From an uncultured Litoreibacter sp. (GTDB lineage Bacteria > Pseudomonadota > Alphaproteobacteria > Rhodobacterales > Rhodobacteraceae): a DNA stretch of 64,000 nucleotides. The notes beneath the pieces were generated by a model. The model made no database searches. It had not been told where the DNA came from and saw only the letters and a list, made by a program, of their open reading frames with translations. The translations under genes were made by a program, and so were the position numbers. The DNA lies in assembly GCA_947494435.1 (NCBI GenBank), contig CANLUY010000001.1, forward strand, positions 1,292,001-1,356,000, read 5' to 3'. Positions within the stretch are counted from its first letter, which is position 1, and each line of letters starts with the position of its first letter. This document shows positions 1-7,766 of this stretch, one piece after another.

Positions 1-842
1 TAACCGTTACCCGGCTGGAGGAATACGAATATCTGGTCGTTACCCCCGCTGCCACGCGTCTGGCGGATCAAACATGGATGGAGCGTATCGCGCGGGAGAA
101 AAACTTCGACGTGGTCATCACCAACACCACCGCCGCCGAGGGCGTGTTGGCTATCATGGGCCCCAATTCCCGCAAGCTTCTGGAATCGGTCAGCCCCAAC
201 GATTTCAGCAACGACGCCAACCCGTTCGGCACCGCACAGCAGATCGAGATTGGCATGGGCCTCGCTCGTGTCCACCGCGTGACCTATGTGGGCGAGCTGG
301 GATGGGAGGTCTACGTCTCCGCCGACATGGCAGGCCACGTGTTCGAGACGCTCGCAGAAGCGGGTGAACAATTCGGGATGCGCCTGTGCGGCATGCATAT
401 GATGGACACATGCCGGATCGAAAAGGGCTTCCGTCACTTTGGCCACGACATCACCTCTGAGGACCACGTGATGGAGGCTGGCCTAGGCTTTGCGGTTAAG
501 AAGGACAAAGACGACTACATGGGGCGCGACGCAATTCTGCGCAAGCAAGACGAAGGTTTGCAGATGCGGCTGCTTCAATTCAAGCTGACCGACCCAGAAC
601 CACTACTGTACCACGCGGAACCCGTCATTCGTGACGGCGAAATTGTCGGCTACCTCACCTCAGGTTCCTACGGTCACTTCGAAGGCGCCGCGATGGGGAT
701 GGGGTACGTGCCTTGTCCGGGTGAAAAGCTCGCCGATGTGCTTGGATCAACGTTTGAAATTGATGTTGCAGGCACAAGGGTTAAGGCAGAAGTGTCCTCA
801 AAACCATTTTATGATCCGGCGTCTGACCGCGTGAAAGTGTAA
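1..842 (+). CDS. GcvT-family aminomethyltransferase domain of an FAD-dependent dehydrogenase (3' part)
   Basis: The frame is open from base 3, so the gene begins outside the window; about 280 C-terminal residues are present. The protein resembles the folate-binding GcvT half of dimethylglycine/sarcosine dehydrogenase-type proteins, which oxidatively demethylate methylated amines and pass the one-carbon unit to tetrahydrofolate. Supporting motifs are IMGPNSRKLLE, YVGELGWEVYV, the RIEKGFRHFGHDI segment typical of the fused dehydrogenases, and the C-terminal barrel stretch with GYLTSGSYGH. The FAD half would lie upstream and is not seen, so a stand-alone GcvT-like protein cannot be excluded. It ends just before a strong hairpin. 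Substrate is not inferable. Confidence 0.85.
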   Translation, partial: TVTRLEEYEYLVVTPAATRLADQTWMERIAREKNFDVVITNTTAAEGVLAIMGPNSRKLLESVSPNDFSNDANPFGTAQQIEIGMGLARVHRVTYVGELGWEVYVSADMAGHVFETLAEAGEQFGMRLCGMHMMDTCRIEKGFRHFGHDITSEDHVMEAGLGFAVKKDKDDYMGRDAILRKQDEGLQMRLLQFKLTDPEPLLYHAEPVIRDGEIVGYLTSGSYGHFEGAAMGMGYVPCPGEKLADVLGSTFEIDVAGTRVKAEVSSKPFYDPASDRVKV

Positions 843-849
843 TCAATCT

Positions 850-875
850 GCAGGGCTGATTTCCATCAGCCCTGC
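850..875 (+). terminator. Hairpin between convergent genes
   Basis: A perfect 10-bp stem, GCAGGGCTGA pairing with TCAGCCCTGC around a 6-base loop, begins 7 bases after the stop of the GcvT-type gene. No clear T run follows on the plus strand, so it may act as a weak or RNA-stabilising terminator serving both this gene and the convergent acetyltransferase gene. Confidence 0.5.
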
Positions 876-899
876 AATCCGTTTGAAGCTGTGCTGGGC

Positions 900-1361
900 T
901 TAAGTGTCCAATGACTTCCAAAAGATGATCTTGTCATCGCCCTTTGCCCAGAAATCTCGAATCCGAGCTTCTTGGGTGTAGCCCATGTTCCGATAGAATT
1001 TGCGTACTTGTTTGAACGCATCCGTGCCAGACGTATCCACAATCAATATGCGGGCGTTTTCTGCTCGTAGTTTTTGTTCCATCGCGGCAACGAGGGCAGC
1101 ACCGCAGCCGATGCCTTGCTGCTGTGGGCGAACAGTAATCGCCAACATATTCCACGCGCCATCCGTCATGTCTTCTGGAACGGCATAGCAGAACCCCACG
1201 GCCGCTCCGTCGACTTCACAGGTCAGCCATTTTTCAGCAGTCTGACCTGCAAGAAATCCGGCGATCATGTCGGCAAGCATGTCGCTGGGGAAAAGCTGGG
1301 TTTCGTCGAGGATCGTTTTCAGAGCCGCTAAATCGGCAGTTTGTATCGTGCGAATGTGCAT
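900..1361 (-). CDS. GNAT-family N-acetyltransferase
   Basis: A 153-residue single-domain acetyltransferase of the GNAT fold, which would transfer acetyl from acetyl-CoA to an amine. The acetyl-CoA pyrophosphate loop is visible as RPQQQGIGCGAAL near residue 80, preceded by a typical beta strand (MLAITV) and followed by the later strand RILIVDTSG and the FYRNMGY segment usual near the C-terminus. I start at the ATG giving MHIRTIQTADLAALK, because family members begin there; the open frame extends 12 codons upstream. The substrate is unknown and neighbours do not help. Confidence 0.85.
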   Translation of the reverse strand: MHIRTIQTADLAALKTILDETQLFPSDMLADMIAGFLAGQTAEKWLTCEVDGAAVGFCYAVPEDMTDGAWNMLAITVRPQQQGIGCGAALVAAMEQKLRAENARILIVDTSGTDAFKQVRKFYRNMGYTQEARIRDFWAKGDDKIIFWKSLDT

Positions 1362-1391
1362 AAGATGTCTTTCATGATGCTGCTTGGAACT

Positions 1392-1409
1392 CCGCAAAAT
1401 CTTTTGCGG
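1392..1409. promoter_or_regulatory. Palindrome upstream of the GNAT gene
   Basis: CCGCAAAA-TC-TTTTGCGG is an 18-bp sequence with 8-bp perfect arms, 31 bases upstream of the chosen GNAT start. It could be an operator or, transcribed, a short leader hairpin. No cognate regulator is identifiable. Confidence 0.35.
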
Positions 1410-1517
1410 GGTTAAGAAGGCTCTCTGCCGTGCGCGTGCAGGCAGGGCGGTCTCCCGCAGTCTTCAACATGAAATCCAGCGTTCTATAGTGGCTTGGGTT
1501 GTGCAGATGCAACTGTA

Positions 1518-2084
1518 TTAGACGATCCGCGCGCGAAGCAATTCAAGTGCTGCGTCAAACAGATCGACGCTTTCTTCAGCACGCGACGCCAGTTGCGCAC
1601 CCTCAATCAACGCAAGGGCAGCCGCTGCTTCCTTCTGTGGGTTGCTGACACCGAGAATGCTCTGCTCCGTCTGCGCTGACTTAAACACCATCTCCAGCCA
1701 CGCAATCATCATTTTCCTAAACGCACAGATCGCCGCGATGACCTCGGGCGTTAGGCTCTCACGGCTGGTCGAAAACGAGACGCAAAGGCATAGGCTTTTG
1801 CCGCCCTTCAACGCCTCGCGGTAGAAATCAATCAATGCAGCCAAACGCGTGCCACCTGTCGAATGGGTCTTCGCAATCGTGTCGCATGCCTCTTCCAAGG
1901 TCTCGTGGTAGCGTTGCATCAACGCGATAGACAGGGCTGCTTTCGTTGGAAAATGGTGGTGAATGCTGGCTTTGCGAATGCCAACATCCTGTGCCAAGTC
2001 GGCATAGCTAAAGCCATCGAACCCACGGGTGCGCGCGGCGTTCTCTGCAGAGTCTAAAAGAGATGTCTTTGTATCAGATGACAT
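1518..2084 (-). CDS. TetR/AcrR-family transcriptional regulator
   Basis: A 188-residue repressor of the TetR type. The N-terminal helix-turn-helix runs roughly residues 24-50 with the signature YADLAQDVGIRKASIHHHF; the remainder is the all-helical ligand and dimerisation region. The open frame reaches far upstream, but the start MSSDTKTSLLDSAENAA fits the family and sits 7 bases after the stop of the upstream amine-oxidase-like gene. It is the last gene of a four-gene minus-strand run (GST, bicupin, oxidoreductase, tetR). The palindrome at the head of that run is the likely operator, implying autoregulation of the whole operon. Confidence 0.88.
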   Translation of the reverse strand: MSSDTKTSLLDSAENAARTRGFDGFSYADLAQDVGIRKASIHHHFPTKAALSIALMQRYHETLEEACDTIAKTHSTGGTRLAALIDFYREALKGGKSLCLCVSFSTSRESLTPEVIAAICAFRKMMIAWLEMVFKSAQTEQSILGVSNPQKEAAAALALIEGAQLASRAEESVDLFDAALELLRARIV

Positions 2085-2091
2085 AGCAATT

Positions 2092-3150
2092 TCACTTTGT
2101 TTGAAGCTTATGTAATGCGATTTCTGCGGCTTCCAATGCTCCCTCAAGATATCCGCCAAATTCGAGCGCAACCTCTGTTCCAGCAAAAACAAGTCGGCCG
2201 TCCCACACATCCTCAAGGGCGCCGGGCAAGCCATATCGAGGGTGCATGTGCAGCGGCACCTGATCCTGCTCGGTGGCGGTCATGGGGTCGAATGCCCAAT
2301 CCTTCAAGAACAGCTTCAAAGGGGATCGGGCGTCCTCCCCGAACAAGCGTGCAAACTGGTCTATGATGCGGGAATTCAACGCAGCGACATCCTGCCGGGC
2401 CTTTGGCGGAACACCTATGAAACCAAACAACGCGTAGGGGCCCGTATCCGAGGGGGAGGCATCGTGAATCTCAACCATTGGCCCAACGCGGCTCATCGCA
2501 TCACCGGATAGCCCCTGATCGCGCCAAAACGCGGTCTCATAAACCGCAACGGCCTTGGCCTGCCCGGCCATCCACGTGGGGACCGCTTGCATGGACAGAA
2601 CGGCATCTTGCGTCAAGGCTGGCTCAAACCTGGTCACTTCAGCGATCAGCCGAGGAGGTGCCGCAAATACAACGACCTGCGCCTCAATTTCCGTCTCACG
2701 AGCGGACTGCGCAATGATGCCAGCCGCTGTTTTCCTAAGGTCAGTAATCCGCGTCCCAGTCAGCTTGCGCTTGTCTGGAAGTCTATCTGCCAATGCGTCT
2801 GTGAGGGCGCTCAGCCCGCTCTTCAATCGCCAAGACCCTTCCATAGATGCGTATCCACGTCCGCGCTGCACCTGTCCTCGGTCATCTTCAAAGATCAGAT
2901 CACCCCTGGCGAACTGGTCAAAGGCGTCCAGTCCCATTCGCTGGATCAGTGAAGCAATACGAGGCTGCCCGGGCCAGAACCATGCGGGGCCAAGGTCATA
3001 GTTTTGACTACCGAGACTGCCGGTCTTGATACGCCCGCCAAACCTTTCGCGGGCGTCCACCAGAACAAAATCGCGCCCCGCAGACTGCAATTGATCTGCA
3101 AGGCTGAGGCCGGAAAGACCCCCTCCGATAATCAGAATATCTGTCTTCAT
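2092..3150 (-). CDS. FAD-dependent amine oxidase-like oxidoreductase
   Basis: A 352-residue flavoprotein of the monoamine oxidase type. The N-terminal dinucleotide fold is clear: DILIIGGGLSGLSLADQL at residues 4-21, then an acidic strand end (DARERFGGRI). The C-terminal FAD-contacting motif reads LVFAGTEVALEFGGYLEGA. Its start codon abuts the stop of the bicupin gene, so the two are translationally coupled. Substrate is not deducible; with GST and cupin neighbours a detoxification or secondary-metabolite role is possible, but that is inference. Confidence 0.85.
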   Translation of the reverse strand: MKTDILIIGGGLSGLSLADQLQSAGRDFVLVDARERFGGRIKTGSLGSQNYDLGPAWFWPGQPRIASLIQRMGLDAFDQFARGDLIFEDDRGQVQRGRGYASMEGSWRLKSGLSALTDALADRLPDKRKLTGTRITDLRKTAAGIIAQSARETEIEAQVVVFAAPPRLIAEVTRFEPALTQDAVLSMQAVPTWMAGQAKAVAVYETAFWRDQGLSGDAMSRVGPMVEIHDASPSDTGPYALFGFIGVPPKARQDVAALNSRIIDQFARLFGEDARSPLKLFLKDWAFDPMTATEQDQVPLHMHPRYGLPGALEDVWDGRLVFAGTEVALEFGGYLEGALEAAEIALHKLQTK

Positions 3151-3819
3151 CTAGACTTCAGGCGGTTTGGCAAAAGGCAGATGACCGGTTTTGACCCAGA
3201 CTTTCGCGCCTGTGTCACCCGCGATGGCGTCCAATCGCGCGCCGCCTGGCAATCGCAACCAAGAGCCTTTGCGCAAACTGTCTTTACCCTCAGACAAAGC
3301 CCCTTCGATCACCAACAACTCAATGCCGCCGGGGCGTGTCACAGTGAATGCCGCGCCCGGTTCTATGTGATGATAGGTTACATTCTCACGGTCGTCCTGA
3401 TGCAAGGTACAAGACGCGACACCATCGACGGCAGCCTCAAGCTCGTCAGCCATGGATTTGCGAAACTGCGTCCGATCTTCCAGATCAAACTGCCACAGCT
3501 TAACGAAGATCGTGCATCCGGGTTCGGACCGAGGCGTGTGCGATGACGTTGGCGGATTACGGACATAAGTCCCTTCTGGGAAGTCGCCATGCTCGTCTTG
3601 AAAGACACCGTCCAGAACAATGAACTCTTCACCACCCGTATGCGTATGGGCAGAGAAATTACTGTCTGGCGCGTAGCGGACAATGGTCGTTGCACGTGCA
3701 ACCTCACCGCCGATCCGATCAAGCATACGCCTGTCGACGCCGGGCATAGGCGAGGCTTGCCACTCTACTTCATCCGAATGAACGATAACCCGTTCTGAAA
3801 AATCTGCATTCAATTCCAT
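3151..3819 (-). CDS. Bicupin protein (ChrR-type cupin domains)
   Basis: A 222-residue cytosolic protein with two cupin modules. The first, around residues 35-115, carries the metal-ligand pattern [14 protein letters not shown] followed by a later histidine in SSHTPR, much like the C-terminal cupin of ChrR anti-sigma factors. The second (about 140-220) lacks most metal ligands. No zinc-binding anti-sigma domain precedes it, so it should not be read as an anti-sigma factor despite the resemblance. It lies 12 bases after the GST gene and directly abuts the amine-oxidase gene. Confidence 0.8.
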   Translation of the reverse strand: MELNADFSERVIVHSDEVEWQASPMPGVDRRMLDRIGGEVARATTIVRYAPDSNFSAHTHTGGEEFIVLDGVFQDEHGDFPEGTYVRNPPTSSHTPRSEPGCTIFVKLWQFDLEDRTQFRKSMADELEAAVDGVASCTLHQDDRENVTYHHIEPGAAFTVTRPGGIELLVIEGALSEGKDSLRKGSWLRLPGGARLDAIAGDTGAKVWVKTGHLPFAKPPEV

Positions 3820-3831
3820 CAGTTTCGTCCT

Positions 3832-4452
3832 TTATCCTGCTATCGACGGGCGTGCGGCAACTTTGTTACGCCAAGCTATCAGGTTTTGTAGGCGTTCTGG
3901 GATCTCGACTTTCGCGAAATCCGCAAAGGCCAAGCCAGCAAACGCAGTTATATCAGCTACGGAGAAGGCGTCGCCAGCCAAGTATTCATTGTTCCCTAAA
4001 ACCTCGTCGAAATAGCCCATTGTCTTTACTGCTGCTTCTTTTTGTTTCTCACCCCATTCGGCACATTGGTAGGTTTCAAGATCAGGGCCCAGACCCGGCG
4101 TTGCGTGATGGAAATATGTGCCAACAGCGTTCAGCAACCCAGCTTCAGCGCGTAGGTTCATCATTGAAATATGTGCTCTTTCTTTCGGTGTGCCGCCTGT
4201 CAGCGCTGGGCCGTCAAAGACACCGTCAATATACTCTGTGATTGCCGTGCATTGGGAGATGTAAGAGCCGTCTTCCAATTCCAGACAGGGAACCGAAGCG
4301 TCGGGGTTCTTTGCTGTGAATTCAGGGGTTCGATGTTCGCCACCCATCACATCGACTGGAACGAACTCGACTTGATCAATAGCGCCCTTTTCGGCCAATG
4401 CGATGCGAACACGAGCGGGATTTGGGAAGCCTTCGATATCATGGATTTTCAT
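3832..4452 (-). CDS. Glutathione S-transferase family protein
   Basis: A 206-residue protein with the usual GST layout. The N-terminal thioredoxin-like domain opens KIHDIEGFPNPARVRIALAEKG, and its glutathione-contact segment reads SVPCLELEDGSYISQ then CTAITEYID. The all-helical C-terminal domain contains the conserved NNEYLAGDAFSVADITAFAGL. First gene of the four-gene operon; an inverted repeat lies 35 bases upstream of its start. Substrate unknown. Confidence 0.9.
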   Translation of the reverse strand: MKIHDIEGFPNPARVRIALAEKGAIDQVEFVPVDVMGGEHRTPEFTAKNPDASVPCLELEDGSYISQCTAITEYIDGVFDGPALTGGTPKERAHISMMNLRAEAGLLNAVGTYFHHATPGLGPDLETYQCAEWGEKQKEAAVKTMGYFDEVLGNNEYLAGDAFSVADITAFAGLAFADFAKVEIPERLQNLIAWRNKVAARPSIAG

Positions 4453-4486
4453 GGGATTGTCTCTACACTTATTGTGAATATAGAAA

Positions 4487-4504
4487 CTACCTACTACTTG
4501 GTAG
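4487..4504 (-). promoter_or_regulatory. Candidate TetR operator at the GST operon promoter
   Basis: CTACC-N8-GGTAG is an inverted repeat with 5-bp perfect arms and extra symmetry inside the spacer. On the minus strand it lies just upstream of a possible -10 box (TATATT, about 4478-4483). That is where a repressor would block the GST/bicupin/oxidoreductase/tetR operon. Size and placement suit a TetR protein, and the operon ends with one. Confidence 0.5.
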
Positions 4505-4572
4505 ATAAATATTGCAAGTGAAATTCGGTGGTGTTTTGACTAGCTCGCGCCGATGTGATTGAGATAAAGAAA

Positions 4573-4600
4573 AACGCCGCCAACAACTGTTGACGACGTT
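4573..4600 (-). terminator. Rho-independent terminator of the CTERM-protein gene
   Basis: Read on the minus strand, a 13-bp stem with two G-U pairs (AACGTCGTCAACA with TGTTGGCGGCGTT) is followed by TTTTTCTTT. It lies 22 bases after the stop of the VPLPA-CTERM gene. Confidence 0.8.
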
Positions 4601-4622
4601 TCCGTGAAGCTCTGAAAGCGGT

Positions 4623-5339
4623 TTATGCTTTCTTGCGCTTTGCCGCGTAGCCTGCCCCAGCCAGACTTGCGATGAGCATCCATCCTGTTGCAGGAAGTGG
4701 AACGGGCGATGGGCTTTCAACATTTGTCAGCAAGTCTTGTGTTCCAGATGCCGTTAAGATTTGAAACCCGTTCCCTGATGCGGTCCAATCCGCGCTGGAA
4801 ATATTGTTAAGCCACGTTTGCGCGAGAGCCTCAGCTGCATTTGAGTCTCCGCGGTTGCTGGTCACTTTGAAGTCACCGGATTGAATGTTGTATGCCCCGG
4901 ACTCGGTGACGATTTCCCATACCGCCAACTGGAAGGCGCCTGCAGTCTTGCTGTTTGTCACGCGGCCCCACGCATTTGAGGCAAGCGCTTGCAGGTCGGA
5001 AGAGACCGTAGCTGAAAACGGATTATTTACAGTGTGCGTCTTTGGTAATGTCAGTCGCTCAAGCGGTTGCAGGCAAAAAGCAAGGAAGTCACGCATGAAG
5101 CCGTGCTCGTCTGGTCCGGTAACTTTGCCTTCAACGCGAAACGCACCAGCCGCAACGTTATTGACAGCTTTGTTGCCGACCATAAAGGACGTGCCAACAT
5201 ACCATTTGTTCTGGCCGTTGCGGTCAGCAAAGACGCTTTTAGAATTTACCGGAGAGACGTCCACAGTTGCCGCGTAAACGGGGGCCGCAAGGAGCGTCAC
5301 GGCGAGCGCTGCGCTCGCGATGGAAGTAACTTTTCTCAT
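4623..5339 (-). CDS. VPLPA-CTERM surface protein with thioester-like domain
   Basis: A 238-residue exported protein. Residues 1-23 form a signal peptide ending PVYAA. The C-terminus carries VPLPATGWMLIASLAGAGYA followed by KRKKA, the motif, membrane helix and basic tail of VPLPA-type PEP-CTERM sorting signals. Such signals are processed by an exosortase, not seen in this window. The body holds AFCLQP (Cys89) and GAFQLAVWEI (Gln137). This Cys plus aromatic/Gln-x-Ala-hydrophobic-Trp pairing recalls thioester (TQXA-type) domains, in which Cys and Gln form an internal covalent bond used for adhesion. The thioester reading is inference; the sorting signal is clear. Confidence 0.82.
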   Translation of the reverse strand: MRKVTSIASAALAVTLLAAPVYAATVDVSPVNSKSVFADRNGQNKWYVGTSFMVGNKAVNNVAAGAFRVEGKVTGPDEHGFMRDFLAFCLQPLERLTLPKTHTVNNPFSATVSSDLQALASNAWGRVTNSKTAGAFQLAVWEIVTESGAYNIQSGDFKVTSNRGDSNAAEALAQTWLNNISSADWTASGNGFQILTASGTQDLLTNVESPSPVPLPATGWMLIASLAGAGYAAKRKKA

Positions 5340-5541
5340 CTTTGATGTCCAACTCGTTAAGTGGTCACAATGAATTTACGAATTCTTAACCTCGTTCTGC
5401 AGTGCGGAGCAGGGGAAAACCAGCAAAACTTCGTCAACAATCAAGACGGAATGCGGCAACAATCTGGCATTTATGTGTGCAGAGGTATCTTGCCACCCAA
5501 TAGCCTCTTGCGACGCAACTATCTGAATGATGAATGGCTGT

Positions 5542-6426
5542 ATGAGTGAACAGACACGAAATGACGGTGGCGACTCCCTTGCGGGGTTTGGTTTTGCGTT
5601 CTCGGCCTATTTCCTGTGGGGCTTCTTGCCGCTTTATATGAAGTTGATGGATCACATCCCGCCCGTCGAAATTGTGACGCATCGCATCATTTGGTCTATT
5701 CCTGTCGCTGCAGCGCTTCTGATTTCTCTCCGGCGTACCCGCGATATTCGAGAGGCACTGACCTCTCCTAAAGTGCTCGCGATGGGCTGCGTCACGGCAG
5801 TGCTACTTTCCTTAAATTGGGGCATTTACATCTGGGCGATTAATTCGGGAAATGCACTCGACGCTGCGCTTGGATATTACATCAACCCGTTGTTCAGTGT
5901 CTTCCTAGGCTTTGCGTTGCTGAAAGAACGACTGAGCAGGTTGAAATGGCTCGCAATCGTATTGGCTGCCGTTGCGGTTGTGATCTTGACGGTTGACGCG
6001 GGTCAGGTGCCATTCGCCGCTCTTGGAATGACGATTACGTGGGGGCTGTATGCCTTCTTCAAGAAATGGCTTCCAATCGGACCGAACCAGGGCTTCTTGC
6101 TAGAGGCCCTAATTCTCGCGATCCCGGCATTGATTTATCTGGCGCTCATCGAACGCAACGGAACAAGCCAATTTGCTGACAATATCTGGATGTTGGTCGG
6201 CTGCGGGATCGTGACGGCCGTGCCGTTGCTGCTCTATGCCAATGGCGCCAAACGACTTACGCTGAGCACGATCGCAATCATGCAATATATCGCACCGACC
6301 ATGATCTTCCTTATCGCCGTGTTTGTCTTTGATGAACCGTTCGGCACTGCGCGCGCGATTGCGTTCCCAATGATTTGGGCTGCGCTCGTACTCTATAGCG
6401 TCTCAATGCTAAAGAGGCGGGCATGA
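5542..6426 (+). CDS. rarD: EamA-family transporter RarD
   Basis: A membrane protein of about 294 residues with ten predicted helices in two EamA repeats. RarD-specific features include the opening FAYFLWGFLPLYMKLM-type segment, HRIIWSIPVA, LNWGIYIWAINSGNALDAALGYYINPL split across helices 3-4, and the second-half sequence MQYIAPTMIFLIAVFVF. RarD proteins are drug/metabolite-type exporters or importers of unknown substrate. I chose the ATG giving MSEQTRNDGG; five codons upstream remain open. Its TGA overlaps the ATG of the pseudouridine synthase gene (ATGA), so the two are co-translated. Confidence 0.9.
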   Translation: MSEQTRNDGGDSLAGFGFAFSAYFLWGFLPLYMKLMDHIPPVEIVTHRIIWSIPVAAALLISLRRTRDIREALTSPKVLAMGCVTAVLLSLNWGIYIWAINSGNALDAALGYYINPLFSVFLGFALLKERLSRLKWLAIVLAAVAVVILTVDAGQVPFAALGMTITWGLYAFFKKWLPIGPNQGFLLEALILAIPALIYLALIERNGTSQFADNIWMLVGCGIVTAVPLLLYANGAKRLTLSTIAIMQYIAPTMIFLIAVFVFDEPFGTARAIAFPMIWAALVLYSVSMLKRRA

Positions 6427-7067
6427 GCGAAGACTACAACCCACCCACCGATCCGCTGGATGTGGTCCACGAGGATGCCGAGATCCTGATCGTGAACAAA
6501 CCGGCAGGGCTCCTGTCCGTCCCGGGACGGGGGGAGCATTTGGCCGATTGCCTCATTGCCCGTGTGCAAGCGGTCTTCCCAACGGCCCTTCTGGTTCATC
6601 GCCTTGATCGCGATACATCCGGCGTGATGGTCTTTGCTTTGACCAAGGCCGCGCAACGCCACCTCGGACTTCAATTCGAGAAGCGATACATGAAAAAGAC
6701 CTACATCGCTTTGGTCCACGGTGAAGTGGCAGAGAAAACAGGCATCATTGATCTGCCGCTTATCGTCGACTGGCCCAATCGTCCCTTGCAACATGTTAAT
6801 CACGAGTCAGGAAAACCTGCGCTCACCGAATGGCGGCGCGGACCTGTGAAAGACGGTATGACCCGCATGCGGCTGTTTCCCAAAACGGGTCGTTCCCATC
6901 AGCTGCGCGTCCACATGAAAGAGCTGGGTCACCCGATCGTCGGCGATCCGTTCTACTCCGACGACTGGGAAAACCACCCGCGCATGATGCTTCACGCTGA
7001 AAGCCTCAAGCTGCGCCATCCCGAAGGCGGGCGCAGTCTGGAATTCAAAGTCAAAGCGCCGTTCTAA
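6423..7067 (+). CDS. rluA: RluA-family pseudouridine synthase
   Basis: A 214-residue single-domain enzyme that converts uridine to pseudouridine in structured RNA; RluA itself modifies 23S rRNA and some tRNAs. The catalytic motif HRLDRDTSGVMVFA is near residue 60 with the essential aspartate in RLDRDTSG. The substrate-binding segments ILIVNKPAGLLSVPG and RSHQLRVHMKELGHPIVGDPFY are both present. No S4 domain precedes the catalytic domain and the length is close to E. coli RluA (219), which favours RluA over RluC/RluD. It overlaps rarD by 4 bases and converges with the next gene by 4 bases. Confidence 0.88.
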   Translation: MSEDYNPPTDPLDVVHEDAEILIVNKPAGLLSVPGRGEHLADCLIARVQAVFPTALLVHRLDRDTSGVMVFALTKAAQRHLGLQFEKRYMKKTYIALVHGEVAEKTGIIDLPLIVDWPNRPLQHVNHESGKPALTEWRRGPVKDGMTRMRLFPKTGRSHQLRVHMKELGHPIVGDPFYSDDWENHPRMMLHAESLKLRHPEGGRSLEFKVKAPF

Positions 7068-7678
7068 CGTTTTCGTGCGACAAGAAAGCGATTGGGTGGC
7101 TTGGCCGGATAAGACCCTGTTTCAATGATCTCAAACCCGTCCCAGGCGATGGCGCCTTCAAGCTCTGTGATCGACAGTGATTTCACGAATGGCGCTTTGC
7201 CGAAGAACTGCATCACCGGAATGATCAACTTCACGAAGCGATTGAAATGCGCCAGACACGGTGTCTTTGAAATGAACACGCCGCCCGGTTTCAGCAACCG
7301 GTGCGCGTCTGCCACAAAGCCTTCCGTATCCTCGATTAAGTGGATCAGGTTCTGCGCCATGACGACATCATAGCCCCCGTCTGGTGGTGTCAGTTCATGC
7401 GGTTCAGCCGCTTCAAACGTCACATTCTTCTCACCATTCATCCGCAAATGCGCCTGTGCGATCATGCCGGGCGAAATGTCGGTCGCAGTCATGTGGCGGA
7501 CATGAGGCGCAAGCAGCAATGCGGTTGCACCTGTTCCACATCCCAGCTCCAACACATGGTCATCCGCATTCAGATGCGCACGAATACGCTCCAAAGTTTG
7601 CTCATATGCGGTTTGATCCTTGATCGGTTGTTTGGCATATTTAGGGGCTATGCCGTCCCAGAAAGCGTGTGCGGTCAT
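7064..7678 (-). CDS. Class I SAM-dependent methyltransferase
   Basis: A 204-residue protein with a Rossmann-type methyltransferase fold. Motif I reads HVLELGCGTGATALLL, followed by the acidic strand end MTATDISPGMI, motif IV YDVVMAQNLIHLI and the later LKPGGVFISKTP. I start at MTAHAFWDG because GGAG lies 6 bases before this ATG; the upstream in-frame ATG has no such site. Divergent from the LysR gene with only 88 bases between, so it is a likely target of that regulator. Substrate unknown. Confidence 0.85.
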   Translation of the reverse strand: MTAHAFWDGIAPKYAKQPIKDQTAYEQTLERIRAHLNADDHVLELGCGTGATALLLAPHVRHMTATDISPGMIAQAHLRMNGEKNVTFEAAEPHELTPPDGGYDVVMAQNLIHLIEDTEGFVADAHRLLKPGGVFISKTPCLAHFNRFVKLIIPVMQFFGKAPFVKSLSITELEGAIAWDGFEIIETGSYPAKPPNRFLVARKR

Positions 7679-7720
7679 ATCGGTCTCCATAAATTCTGCC
7701 GCGTTTTACTCATGCGAAAT

Positions 7721-7753
7721 TCATAGGTGAATTGCCGAAAACTGTCGGTATGA
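7721..7753. promoter_or_regulatory. Candidate LysR-type operator in divergent promoter region
   Basis: Nested inverted repeats lie in the 88-bp gap between the methyltransferase and lysR genes: TCATA (7721-7725) with TATGA (7749-7753), and inside it CCGA-N6-TCGG (7735-7748). Position and dyad structure match the usual autoregulatory site of LysR proteins at divergent promoters. Confidence 0.45.
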
Positions 7754-7766
7754 TATACGAAAATGC

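Noticed and set aside
3151-3819. A second ChrR-type anti-sigma factor
   Set aside because: Only the cupin similarity is present; the zinc-binding anti-sigma domain and a neighbouring sigma gene are missing.
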